Below are positions 38,691 through 46,369 of a stretch of 64,000 nt of DNA, in pieces. Under the pieces are notes generated by a model, which was not told the DNA's origin, ran no database searches, and saw only the letters and a program-made list of their open reading frames with translations. Source of the DNA: Gammaproteobacteria bacterium (GTDB taxonomy: Bacteria; Pseudomonadota; Gammaproteobacteria; Ga0077536); NCBI GenBank assembly GCA_024235015.1, contig JACKNG010000005.1:463705-527704 (forward strand), in the 5' to 3' direction. A program made the position numbers and the translations under genes. The first letter of the stretch is position 1. The number at the start of each line of letters is the position of its first letter.

Positions 38691-39500
38691 ATGCCCATTT
38701 CGTCCCGCTCCAGCGCCCCGGCGCTGTGCGTCGCCGCCCTCGCCGCGGCGAGCTTCGCGCCCGCCAGCCACGCCCTGCTGTTCGACGAGAACGTCACGCC
38801 CGACGTCATCTTCGGCAGCGGCAATACCAATGGCAGTTTCACCGTCGACCGCGCCAACAACGTCGAACTCGGCCTGCGCGGCAAGCTGCGCCACAACGCC
38901 CTGGGCCAGCCGGAAAACACGTTCAACAGCAACGGTGACGGCACCTACAACTTCGCCGCCGGCGTCGCGCCGTTGCAGAGCGCCCCGACCGCCGTGTGGA
39001 GCGTCGAGTGGTCGATCAACAGCGATCTCACCGACCAGTCCGGTACTCCCGGGCGCGCGCTCAAGGATCTCACCTACCTGTTGAGCTTCGACACCGACCC
39101 GTCGCTCGGCACCAGCTTCATCGGTTTCGATCCGATCAATGGCGCCAATGCGGGCGCCGGCGGCGCGGTGTTGTGGGATCACGCACTGGGTACCAACCTC
39201 ACCGGCAACGGCGGCGGCACGAGCTATAACACCGTGGTCGACTACGCCAACGGCATCGCCAGCAACAACGTGGCGCAGAACTCGTGGAAGGCGCACTGGG
39301 TGTTCGGTGCCGGTTTCGACCCCACTGTCGACGGCACCTACGACGTCAGTCTCGCCGCCTTCGACGGCGCCCGTGAAGTGGCGCGCTCCTCGATCCAGAT
39401 CATCGTCGGCGCCGGTGGTTCCACGCCGGTTCCCGAGCCGGCCACCCTCGGCCTGGCCGCCGTCGCCCTGCTCGGCATGGCGCGTCGTCGCCGCGCCTGA
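38691..39500 (+). CDS. PEP-CTERM sorting domain protein 1
   Basis: 269 residues. Signal peptide (about 1-29: SSAPALCVAALAAASFAPASHA), a beta-rich mature part, and a C-terminal PEP-CTERM tripartite signal: VPEP motif, a hydrophobic helix (ATLGLAAVALLGMA) and RRRRA. Exosortase (EpsH/XrtA) recognises this signal and transfers the protein to a surface polysaccharide-associated location. Length and composition fit the family of secreted repeat-free PEP-CTERM proteins; function unknown. The start has a strong AAGGAGA site. No exosortase gene lies in the window. Confidence 0.93.
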   Translation: MPISSRSSAPALCVAALAAASFAPASHALLFDENVTPDVIFGSGNTNGSFTVDRANNVELGLRGKLRHNALGQPENTFNSNGDGTYNFAAGVAPLQSAPTAVWSVEWSINSDLTDQSGTPGRALKDLTYLLSFDTDPSLGTSFIGFDPINGANAGAGGAVLWDHALGTNLTGNGGGTSYNTVVDYANGIASNNVAQNSWKAHWVFGAGFDPTVDGTYDVSLAAFDGAREVARSSIQIIVGAGGSTPVPEPATLGLAAVALLGMARRRRA

Positions 39501-39511
39501 GCACCCTCACT

Positions 39512-39536
39512 CGCGGCAACCGCTCCGGTTGCCGCG
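39512..39536 (+). terminator. stem-loop after PEP-CTERM gene 1
   Basis: Perfect 11-bp stem CGCGGCAACCG-ctc-CGGTTGCCGCG starting 12 bases after the stop codon. No T-tract follows on the plus strand, so it is a 3'-end hairpin of uncertain terminator strength. Confidence 0.55.
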
Positions 39537-39701
39537 CTCCAGCCGGGATCTGCCTCGCCCGCTCGACCCGCGGGCGAGGTAGACCGACCCGAGCCGAAAC
39601 CCGTCCTCACCTGACGCGACTTCGCTGCCTGCCGGCACGGTCACGCCGAAGTTTGGTCGTGATGTCGTGCCAGACAGAGGAATGCGCGCGCCGTCGACCC
39701 T

Positions 39702-39743
39702 AAAACAATCCGCCCCCATCGCACGTGCGATCGGGGCGGGATT
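39702..39743 (-). terminator. Rho-independent terminator of PEP-CTERM gene 2
   Basis: A long imperfect hairpin (arms 39707-39724 and 39725-39743, one bulge and one mismatch) is followed on the minus strand by TTGTTTTA. It begins 43 bases after the stop codon of the minus-strand PEP-CTERM gene. Confidence 0.75.
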
Positions 39744-39785
39744 GTCGGCCCCTATGGGCCAAGGATGCGCCGCCGGGGCCGCGCG

Positions 39786-40622
39786 TCAGGCGCGGCGCCG
39801 CCGCACCATCACCAGCGTAGCGCCGAGCAGCGCCAGGGTGGTCGGCTCCGGCACGCTGCGATCGGCGAGGAAGGCCAGGCCGACCACGTTGTTCGCGTCG
39901 CCGTTGTTGTAAGGTCCGACCGGCGTCAGCGCACCGGTGCCGAGGTTGATGGTCGCGAGGCTCTGGCTACCGGCCATCGAGACGAACATGGTGTTGTCGT
40001 CGGGGTTGGAAGCCATGTCGAACAGGCTGCCGCCGAGACCGCCGACAATCAGCGAGCCGTTGCCGGTGGCGAGGTTGAGCGAAATCAACTCGCCCCCGTT
40101 GGTGATGCCGAATAGCCCGCCGAGCTGGTCGAAACCCAGCGCGTACACGTTGTCGAATCCGATCCGGCCGACCAGTGACACCGCGCCGCTGAGCGGGTCG
40201 ATGGTGTAGAGGTCGTCACCCCCGACGGTGTCGCCGAAACCCGTCGAGGTATTGCCGAAGAGCACACCGGTGATCGGATCGTAGGCGAGGGAGGTAATCG
40301 AGCCGCCACCGAACTGGAGGTCGGTTCCCGTGAGCGCAACGGTGTTGGTGATCGCGCCGGTCAATGCGTCGATCGAGATGAGGTTGTTCGACGAGTTCAG
40401 GGTGACGCCCCACAAGGTGTCGACCTGGTTGCTGGTCATGTCGCCGACGTCGACCATGGGGCTGGCAATGCTGGTCGCCTGGCCAGTGCCGGTACCGATG
40501 CTGAACAGCGGGGAAGGCCCGCTGAAGTTATTGCCGTAGAGCATGGCCATCGCCGACGCCGTGCCCGGGATACCGAACGCCGCGGCCAGTGTGGCCAGTA
40601 GGAATGCGCGTGTCTTGTTCAT
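39786..40622 (-). CDS. PEP-CTERM sorting domain protein 2, beta-propeller-like
   Basis: 278 residues from the ATG at 40622 (AGGGAGA site). Signal peptide about 1-24 (AFLLATLAAAFGIPGTASA). The mature part contains repeating units such as LISIDALTGAITN, LYTIDPLSGAVSLVGRIG, LISLNLATGNGSLIV and LATINLGTGALTPVGPY, the pattern of a DUF4394-like or YncE-like beta-propeller. The C-terminus has VPEP, a hydrophobic stretch (TTLALLGATLVMV) and RRRRA, the exosortase signal. Convergent with PEP-CTERM gene 1. Confidence 0.93.
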   Translation of the reverse strand: MNKTRAFLLATLAAAFGIPGTASAMAMLYGNNFSGPSPLFSIGTGTGQATSIASPMVDVGDMTSNQVDTLWGVTLNSSNNLISIDALTGAITNTVALTGTDLQFGGGSITSLAYDPITGVLFGNTSTGFGDTVGGDDLYTIDPLSGAVSLVGRIGFDNVYALGFDQLGGLFGITNGGELISLNLATGNGSLIVGGLGGSLFDMASNPDDNTMFVSMAGSQSLATINLGTGALTPVGPYNNGDANNVVGLAFLADRSVPEPTTLALLGATLVMVRRRRA

Positions 40623-41260
40623 TGTCCATTCTCCCTGCGGATTGTCATGGCGCCCCCGCGGTTGGTCCGAGGTGGGGCACGATTGCTGCGGCCCAGGGCT
40701 GCAGCGTCTCGGGGCCAATGCAGCGCAAGGGCCGTGCCATGCCAGGAATTGCTCGTCGATTCAGGCGTTTGGCGTCGAGCGCAGGTTCCAGCTCCAGGGC
40801 GGACGTAAAACTTTCTACTATCGAGCTGTGCGGCGCGTCACACTTGTTTACAGTTAAAAACAGTTTATTTTTTATTTTTCAATAGGTTGTGAGCAGAAAA
40901 CAATTGTAAAAACTATTGACAACCATTGCTCGAGACGACGTTCCGGATTCGACGCCCCCGTTGCGCGCGGCGGCCCTGGGGACCTTCGTCGGCCGCCCGA
41001 GCACTTTCCATGCGACCGCCGTCGCTTCCGGCCGGGATGGGTATCGATCGTTCACGCTCGGACTACGGTCCCCGGTTGACAGGCTGGCGGCGTGACGACG
41101 CGCCGTTCGCCCCCGCGTCACGTCACCCGGTTCCGCCCGACAGAGGCAGTCGGCCGCAGCGGGCAGTATCATGGCCCGCCGTGTCCCGCAGCCGGTGCCG
41201 CACCCTGTGCGATCTGCGCGGCCGGCTGCGAACCTCGCCCTGACTGGAGTCCGTGTCGCC
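40623..41260. other. 638-bp intergenic region with a sigma-54 promoter and an AT-rich block
   Basis: No convincing gene. It holds the minus-strand sigma-54 promoter at 40725-40739. Bases about 40800-40925 are strikingly AT-rich, with runs of A and T and two direct copies of ACAGTT at 40850-40867; this is upstream of that promoter, where enhancer-binding activators act. The remainder (40926-41260) leads to phosphoribulokinase and has only a weak TATCAT (41167-41172). Confidence 0.6.
40725..40739 (-). promoter_or_regulatory. sigma-54 (-24/-12) promoter of PEP-CTERM gene 2, perfect consensus
   Basis: On the minus strand TGGCACGGCCCTTGC, an exact match to the consensus TGGCACG-N4-TTGC. GG and GC are ten bases apart. 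Transcription would start near 40713, about 90 bases before the ATG at 40622. Confidence 0.9.
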
Positions 41261-42220
41261 ATGTCGTCCCTGCACCCCATCATCGCCATTACCGGCCCTT
41301 CGGGCGCGGGTACGACGTCAGTGATGCGGACCTTCGATCAGATCTTCCGTCGCGAACGGGTGCACGCCGCCTTCGTCGAAGGCGACAGCTTCCATCGCTA
41401 CGACCGCGCCGAGATGAAGCAGCGCATGGCCGAGGAATGGGCCCGCGGCAACCACGGCTTCAGTCATTTCGGTCCGGAATCGAACCTGTTCACGGAACTC
41501 GAAGCCCTGTTCAGGGGTTACGGCGAAACCGGCACGGGACACGCGCGCAAGTACCTGCACAGCGAGGACGAGGCCGCGCCCTATGGCCAGTCTCCCGGCA
41601 CCTTCACCGAGTGGGAACCGTTGCCGGCCGACTCCGACCTCCTCTTCTACGAGGGCCTGCACGGCGCGGTGCGGACCGCCGATGTCGACGTCGCACAGCA
41701 TGTCGATCTGCTCATCGGCGTGGTGCCGGTGATCAACCTCGAGTGGATCCAGAAAATCCACCGCGACAAAGCTGCGCGCGGCTACTCCACCGAGGCCGTC
41801 ACCGACACCATCCTGCGACGCATGCCGGACTACGTGAACTACATCGTGCCGCAGTTCTCACGCACCCATGTCAATTTCCAGCGCGTGCCGCTGGTCGACA
41901 CCTCCAACCCCTTCGTCGCCCGCCACATTCCCAGCCAGGACGAATCGATGCTGGTAATCCGCTTCGCCGACCCGCGCGGCATCGACTTCCGCTACCTGCT
42001 GGCGATGCTGGACGGCTCGTTCATGTCACGCGCCAATACCATCGTCTGTCCCGGCGGGAAGATGGATCTCGCCATGCAACTGATCTTCACGCCCATGGTG
42101 TGGCGACTGATGGACCGGCGCGACAAGGCGCGTGATGCCGCGATGGCACCGACGAGGAACGGCCCGGTTGCACTCGACGAGTCGGCCGCACGGCGTGCCG
42201 GGGACGAGGAGCGGAGCTGA
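41261..42220 (+). CDS. prk: phosphoribulokinase
   Basis: 319 residues. P-loop TGPSGAGTTS (11-20), EGDSFHRYDRAEM, DLLFYEGLHGA, VVPVINLEWIQKIHRD and VDTSNPFVARHIPSQDES are the bacterial PRK signatures. It converts ribulose 5-phosphate to ribulose 1,5-bisphosphate with ATP. Features are intermediate: the FDQIFRRE region resembles Calvin-cycle CbbP enzymes while GPESN and the AQHVDLL region resemble the E. coli PrkB type. No RuBisCO or other cbb gene is in the window, so an autotrophic role cannot be assumed. The ATG at 41261 gives MSSLHPIIAITG; an upstream in-frame ATG at 41171 would add 30 residues. Confidence 0.92.
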   Translation: MSSLHPIIAITGPSGAGTTSVMRTFDQIFRRERVHAAFVEGDSFHRYDRAEMKQRMAEEWARGNHGFSHFGPESNLFTELEALFRGYGETGTGHARKYLHSEDEAAPYGQSPGTFTEWEPLPADSDLLFYEGLHGAVRTADVDVAQHVDLLIGVVPVINLEWIQKIHRDKAARGYSTEAVTDTILRRMPDYVNYIVPQFSRTHVNFQRVPLVDTSNPFVARHIPSQDESMLVIRFADPRGIDFRYLLAMLDGSFMSRANTIVCPGGKMDLAMQLIFTPMVWRLMDRRDKARDAAMAPTRNGPVALDESAARRAGDEERS

Positions 42221-42476
42221 AATCCCGCGCCGGGCGCAGGACATCTCCGCGCCGGCACCGGCAGGCCGGGGGCTTCGCGGCAGTGCCCTCGGCCACCTCG
42301 GGCCACCACGCCGGGCCGCATGCGCCGCCTGCGCTCAGGTCGCGGGGGACGACCACGACTTTGCCTCGACGACGGGACCTTGCGCCGGAACCCATCACCC
42401 GGGCCGTTGCAGCCCATGCCGCGCAGACGTCGCGACAAGTCAACGCGGTCGCCGACGTGCAGGGCTTCACGCCGGC

Positions 42477-42504
42477 CTGACTGTACGCGCCCATGGCCTA
42501 TACT
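42477..42504 (+). promoter_or_regulatory. sigma-70 promoter giving a leaderless iorA transcript
   Basis: -35 CTGACT (42477-42482), 16-bp spacer, -10 TATACT (42499-42504). The normal start point, about seven bases past the -10, coincides with the ATG at 42512, and no ribosome-binding site precedes that ATG. Confidence 0.65.
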
Positions 42505-42511
42505 CGGCGCC

Positions 42512-42967
42512 ATGGCCAGACTCACCGTCAACACCGTCGACCACGACGTCGCGAGCAGCCCCGACACTCCCCTGCTGTGGGTGCTGCGCGACGAACTCGG
42601 ACTCACCGGCACGAAGTACGCCTGTGGCAAGGCGCTGTGCGGCGCCTGCACGGTGTTCGTCGACGGCAGCCCGGTACGCGCCTGCGTGACCCCGCTCGCG
42701 GCCGTCGGCCGCCGCCCGGTGACGACCATCGAGGGTGCCGATTCGCGCGTTGCGGAGGCCGTGCGCCGGGCCTGGATCGAGCTCGAGGTGGCGCAGTGCG
42801 GCTACTGCCAGTCCGGCCAGGTGATGAGCGCCATCGCCCTGCTCGAGGGCAATCCGAATCCCGACGCAGCCGCCGTCGATCGCGCCATGGACGGCAACCT
42901 GTGCCGCTGCGCGACCTACGCGCGCATCCGCCGCGCCGTGCGCCGCGCCGCGGAGCTGCTGGCATGA
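42512..42967 (+). CDS. 2Fe-2S subunit of a molybdenum hydroxylase (isoquinoline 1-oxidoreductase alpha type)
   Basis: 151 residues with two [2Fe-2S] sites: plant-type Cys38, Cys43, Cys46, Cys58 (ACGKALCGACTVFVDG...AC) and the second site Cys96, Cys99, Cys131, Cys133 (CGYCQSGQ...CRC). It passes electrons from the molybdopterin subunit encoded next, whose ATG overlaps its stop (ATGA). The size and the two-subunit arrangement without an FAD subunit match isoquinoline 1-oxidoreductase and related periplasmic aldehyde oxidoreductases. Confidence 0.93.
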   Translation: MARLTVNTVDHDVASSPDTPLLWVLRDELGLTGTKYACGKALCGACTVFVDGSPVRACVTPLAAVGRRPVTTIEGADSRVAEAVRRAWIELEVAQCGYCQSGQVMSAIALLEGNPNPDAAAVDRAMDGNLCRCATYARIRRAVRRAAELLA

Positions 42968-45105
42968 ACGTCTTCCTGGTCGACCGCCGCGACTTCCTGC
43001 GTCTCGGCCTCGCCGCCGGCACCGGCCTCGTGCTCGGCGTGCGCCTGGCCGGTGCCGCGGACGACGCCGCGCCGGCAGCGGTGACGCCCGACGTCTTCGT
43101 CCGCATCGGCGAAGACGACACGGTCACCGTCATCGTCAAGCACATCGAGTTCGGCCAGGGCACCTTTACCGGCCTGCCGACCGTGGTCGCCGAGGAACTC
43201 GACTGCGACTGGTCGCGGGTGCGCGCCGTGGGCGCACCTGCCGACCCCGCGCGCTACGCCAACCTCAACTGGGGCGGCGCCCAGGGCACCGGCGGCAGCT
43301 CGTCGATGAACAACGCCTACACCCAGATGCGCCGCGCCGGCGCCACTGCGCGCGCCATGCTGGTGGCCGCGGCGGCGCGCGCCTGGCAGGTGCGGCCGGG
43401 CGAGATCACCGTCCACCGCGGCGTACTGCGCCATGCCGCGAGCGGCCGCGAGGCCCGCTTCGGCGAGTTCGCCGCGGCCGCGCGCGCCGAGGCCGTGCCG
43501 AAGAACGTCGCGCTCAAGGATCCGGCCGACTTCGTCTACATCGGGCACGACCTGCCGCGCCTCGACATCCCGGCCAAGAGCGATGGCAGCGCCGTCTACA
43601 CCCAGGATTTCCGCCTGCCCGGCATGCTGACCGCGCTGGTCGCCCACCCCCGGCGTTTCGGCGCCGGCGTCGCCCGCGTCGACGATGCCGCCGCCCGCGC
43701 CGTCGATGGCGTGGTCGAGGTACTCACCCTGCCGAGTGGCGTGGCGGTGGTCGCGCGCGACTTCTGGACGGCACGGAAGGGGCGCGAGGCGCTGGCCGTC
43801 GAGTGGGACGAGACCAAGGCCTGCCGCCGTTCGAGCGACGACATCCTCGACCAGTACCGTACGCTGGCCGCGCAACCCGGCCTGGTCGCACGCGCCGACG
43901 GCGATGCCGCGGGCGCGCTTGCCGCGGCCGCGACCACCCTCGACGCCGACTACGAGTTTCCCTACCTCGCCCATGCCGCGATGGAACCGATGAACGCCGT
44001 CGCCCGCTTCGAGAACGGTGCACTGGAGATGTGGTACGGCGTGCAGGGCCAGAGCCTCGATCTCGGCAACCTGTCGCGTGCGCTCGACATCGCGCCCGAG
44101 CGCATCACCCTCAACATGCTCTACGCCGGCGGTTCCTTCGGCCGCCGCTCACACTTCGCCTCCGACTATGCCGTCGAGGCGGCGCGCATCGCGCAGGCCC
44201 TGCCGGGGCGCGCGGTGAAACTGGTCTGGACGCGCGAGGACGACCTGCGCGCCGGCGCTTATCGCCCGCTCAACCTGCACCGCGTGCGCGGTGGGCTCGA
44301 CACCGCGGGCAACGTCCTCGCCTGGCACCACCGTATCGTAGGCCAGTCGATTCGCGCCGGCCTGCCCAAGCCGCCGCCGGCCGACCAGGTCGACCACACC
44401 TGCGTCGAGGGCGCCTCGAACTTCACCTACGCCATCCCCCACGTGCGCGTGGAGTCGCATCAGCCGACGCTAGACATCCCGGTGCTATGGTGGCGCTCGG
44501 TCGGTCACACCCACACCGCTTTCGCCGTCGAGACCTTCCTCGACGAACTCGCCCACGCCGCCGGGCGCGATCCCCTGGCCCTGCGCCGTGAACTGCTGAC
44601 CGACGATCCGCGCCGGCGCGCCGTCCTGGACCTCGCGGCGGAGAAAGCAGGCTGGGGCGAAGCGTTGCCGGCCGGCCGCGGCCGCGGGCTGGCCGTGCAT
44701 CACTCGTTCAAGACCTGGGTGGCGGAAGTCGCCGAGGTCACGGTGGCGGACGACGGCAGCTTCCAGGTCGATCGCGTGGTGGTGGCGGTCGATTGCGGGG
44801 TGGCGATCAATCCCTCCATCGTGCGCGCGCAGATGCAAGGCGGCGTCGGCTATGCGCTGTCCGCCTTGCTCGGCGAGGCGGTCACCCTGGTCGACGGCGT
44901 CGCCCAGCAGGACAACTTCGATACCTACCCCCTGCTGCGCTGCTCGCAGATGCCCGAAGTGGAGGTCCACATCGTGCCCTCGCGCGAACACCCCAGCGGG
45001 GTCGGCGAACCGGCCGTACCGCCCCTGGCGCCGGCGGTCGGCAACGCCATCTTCGCCGCCACCGGGAAGCGCCTGCGGCGACTGCCCTTCACGACCGCCG
45101 CCTAG
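42964..45105 (+). CDS. molybdopterin-binding subunit of a molybdenum hydroxylase (isoquinoline 1-oxidoreductase beta type)
   Basis: 713 residues. A twin-arginine leader (RRDFLRLGLAAG, Arg8-Arg9) suggests Tat export with its cofactor. The xanthine-oxidase-type domains follow: VKHIEFGQGTFTGLP, GGAQGTGGSSSM, the two molybdopterin halves (YGVQGQSLDLGNL, YAGGSFGRRSHFASDY), VDCGVAINPSIVRAQMQGGVGYAL, and catalytic Glu in PSGVGEPAVPPLAPAVGNAI. It hydroxylates an aldehyde or N-heterocycle with water; the substrate cannot be read from sequence. Electron acceptor is probably a cytochrome elsewhere. Confidence 0.93.
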   Translation: MNVFLVDRRDFLRLGLAAGTGLVLGVRLAGAADDAAPAAVTPDVFVRIGEDDTVTVIVKHIEFGQGTFTGLPTVVAEELDCDWSRVRAVGAPADPARYANLNWGGAQGTGGSSSMNNAYTQMRRAGATARAMLVAAAARAWQVRPGEITVHRGVLRHAASGREARFGEFAAAARAEAVPKNVALKDPADFVYIGHDLPRLDIPAKSDGSAVYTQDFRLPGMLTALVAHPRRFGAGVARVDDAAARAVDGVVEVLTLPSGVAVVARDFWTARKGREALAVEWDETKACRRSSDDILDQYRTLAAQPGLVARADGDAAGALAAAATTLDADYEFPYLAHAAMEPMNAVARFENGALEMWYGVQGQSLDLGNLSRALDIAPERITLNMLYAGGSFGRRSHFASDYAVEAARIAQALPGRAVKLVWTREDDLRAGAYRPLNLHRVRGGLDTAGNVLAWHHRIVGQSIRAGLPKPPPADQVDHTCVEGASNFTYAIPHVRVESHQPTLDIPVLWWRSVGHTHTAFAVETFLDELAHAAGRDPLALRRELLTDDPRRRAVLDLAAEKAGWGEALPAGRGRGLAVHHSFKTWVAEVAEVTVADDGSFQVDRVVVAVDCGVAINPSIVRAQMQGGVGYALSALLGEAVTLVDGVAQQDNFDTYPLLRCSQMPEVEVHIVPSREHPSGVGEPAVPPLAPAVGNAIFAATGKRLRRLPFTTAA

Positions 45106-45167
45106 ATTCCGGTCGCGCGCGGCATGCCCCATCCAGCATTGCGCGCAGCCGGCGACGCAGACCCCGC

Positions 45168-45974
45168 ATGAACCCGACCGTCGAACTCGACATCGACGCC
45201 CGCGGCGTGGCCACGGTGTCCCTCAACCGGCCGGACGTGAACAACGCCTACGACGCCACGCTGCTCGAAGGCCTGCGCGACGGCGTCGCGGCGCTGCGCG
45301 CGAATGCGAACGTGCGCGTGGTCGTGGTGCGCGGCCACGGCCGCCATTTCCAGGCCGGCGCCGATCTCGACTGGTTACGCAAGGTGGCTGCACAGGACGC
45401 CGCCGCCAACCTCGCCGCCTCGCGTCTGACCCTGGCTGCCGTCCACGACCTGTGCTGCCTGCCGCTGCCGACCGTCGCGCTGATCCATGGTGCCTGCATG
45501 GGTGGCGGCACCGGCATCGCCGCGGCCTGTGACATCGTCATCGCCAGCAGTGACGCCCGCTTTGCCATCAGCGAGGCGCGCTGGGGGCTCGCCGCGACGA
45601 TCATCTTCCCGCACCTCGTCGCCGCCATCGGCACGCGCCAGGCACGGCGCTACGCGCAGAGCTGCGAGGTCTTCGACGTCACCACCGCGCACGCCATCGG
45701 CCTGGTCCACGCAGTGTGCGAGCCCGGCGAACTGGACGCCGCCGCGGCCTCGATCATCGACCACCTGCTGCGTGCCGCGCCCGGCGCCCTGGCCGAGACC
45801 AAGCTCGGCGTGCTCGAAGCCGGCGGCCTGCTGCTCGACGATGCCGCGCTCGAGGCGTTGGCCGCCGCGCACGCGGCGCGGAGACAACATGCCGAGGCGG
45901 CCGAGGGCATCGCGAGCTTCGCCGAGCGGCGCGACGCGGCCTGGTATCCGGGATCCGCCGGTTCAAAGTCTTAG
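45168..45974 (+). CDS. enoyl-CoA hydratase/isomerase (crotonase) family protein
   Basis: 268 residues. Crotonase blocks: SLNRPDVNNAYDATL, the first oxyanion segment GRHFQAGADLDWL, the second GACMGGGTGIAAACDIVIA, and FAISEARWGLAATIIFPHL, which resembles methylglutaconyl-CoA hydratases. The substrate is not certain. It starts 62 bases after the molybdenum hydroxylase gene. Its 3' end and the repeat behind it form the first copy of a 187-bp tandem duplication. The C-terminal 50 residues recur in a remnant downstream. Confidence 0.88.
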   Translation: MNPTVELDIDARGVATVSLNRPDVNNAYDATLLEGLRDGVAALRANANVRVVVVRGHGRHFQAGADLDWLRKVAAQDAAANLAASRLTLAAVHDLCCLPLPTVALIHGACMGGGTGIAAACDIVIASSDARFAISEARWGLAATIIFPHLVAAIGTRQARRYAQSCEVFDVTTAHAIGLVHAVCEPGELDAAAASIIDHLLRAAPGALAETKLGVLEAGGLLLDDAALEALAAAHAARRQHAEAAEGIASFAERRDAAWYPGSAGSKS

Positions 45975-45979
45975 CCTCG

Positions 45980-45992
45980 GGTGTCAGACACC
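45980..45992 (+). repeat. REP-like palindrome copy a
   Basis: GGTGTCAGACACC, six bases after the crotonase stop codon, preceded by CAAAGTCTTAGCC, which resembles the lead-in of the copies at 58.7 kb. Confidence 0.8.
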
Positions 45993-46003
45993 ATGCATTC
46001 TCG

Positions 46004-46142
46004 GCACCGATGGCCTGCTGCTCGACGATGTCGCGCTCACGGCACTGGCTGCGGCGCACGCGGCGCGGCGACAACGTGCCGAGGCTGCTGAGAACTTCGC
46101 GAGCGTCGCCGAACGGCGCGATGCCGCGTGGAACCCAGGGGC
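46004..46142 (+). pseudogene. remnant of a second crotonase gene, 3' end only
   Basis: The frame at 46004-46142 encodes about 45 residues matching the crotonase C-terminus: GLLLDDVALTALAAAHAARR against GLLLDDAALEALAAAHAARR, then AERRDAAWNPG against AERRDAAWYPG. There is no start codon or upstream two-thirds. Many differences are at third codon positions, so the copy was probably under protein-level selection before it lost its 5' part. It occupies most of the 395-bp gap between the crotonase gene and tetR. Confidence 0.8.
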
Positions 46143-46166
46143 GCCCGATACTACGATTCAGCCGCC

Positions 46167-46179
46167 GGTGTCAGACACC
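46167..46179 (+). repeat. REP-like palindrome copy b
   Basis: GGTGTCAGACACC extended to a 17-bp palindrome (46165-46181). It sits behind the crotonase remnant exactly as copy a sits behind the intact gene. Confidence 0.8.
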
Positions 46180-46331
46180 GGCACCCGGCGCGGGCCGTCG
46201 CGCGGGGATCGCATGTGGGCACCGTGTCGCATCGAGATCCCGTTCGGCGCGTTATGCCGGCACGTCCTCCCGGGCCACGCCTGCCGCGCGGCGCCTGCTC
46301 ACTGCGTCGCAGGCATGCTGTCATAATCGGA

Positions 46332-46361
46332 TTGCAATACATACCGGTTAATCGGTATTAT
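46332..46361 (+). promoter_or_regulatory. tetR promoter with embedded operator palindrome
   Basis: -35 TTGCAA (46332-46337), 18-bp spacer, -10 TATTAT (46356-46361). The near-palindrome ATACCGGTTAATCGGTAT (46341-46358; 16 of 18 bases symmetric) fills the spacer and overlaps the -10, an ideal place for autorepression by the TetR protein encoded next. The predicted start (about 46368) is two bases before the ATG. Confidence 0.75.
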
Positions 46362-46369
46362 CGTGCGCT

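Larger units (their letters stand above)
45806..46179 (+). repeat. 187-bp tandem duplication of crotonase 3' end plus REP-like element
   Basis: Copy 1 is 45806-45992 and copy 2 is 45993-46179, collinear without gaps at a constant 187-bp offset. Landmarks: GGCCTGCTGCTCGACGATG at 45825 and 46012; GCGCACGCGGCGCG; the closing GGTGTCAGACACC at 45980 and 46167. The copies have diverged. Confidence 0.85.

Noticed and set aside
40879..41289. 136-codon minus-strand open frame in the AT-rich gap
   Set aside because: Arginine-rich composition in the GC part, abrupt change in the AT part, no ribosome-binding site and no family likeness.
45716..46351. 211-codon frame around the crotonase remnant as a functional gene
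   Set aside because: Only about 45 codons in another frame match the crotonase; the rest reads through repeats and the intact gene's other frame.
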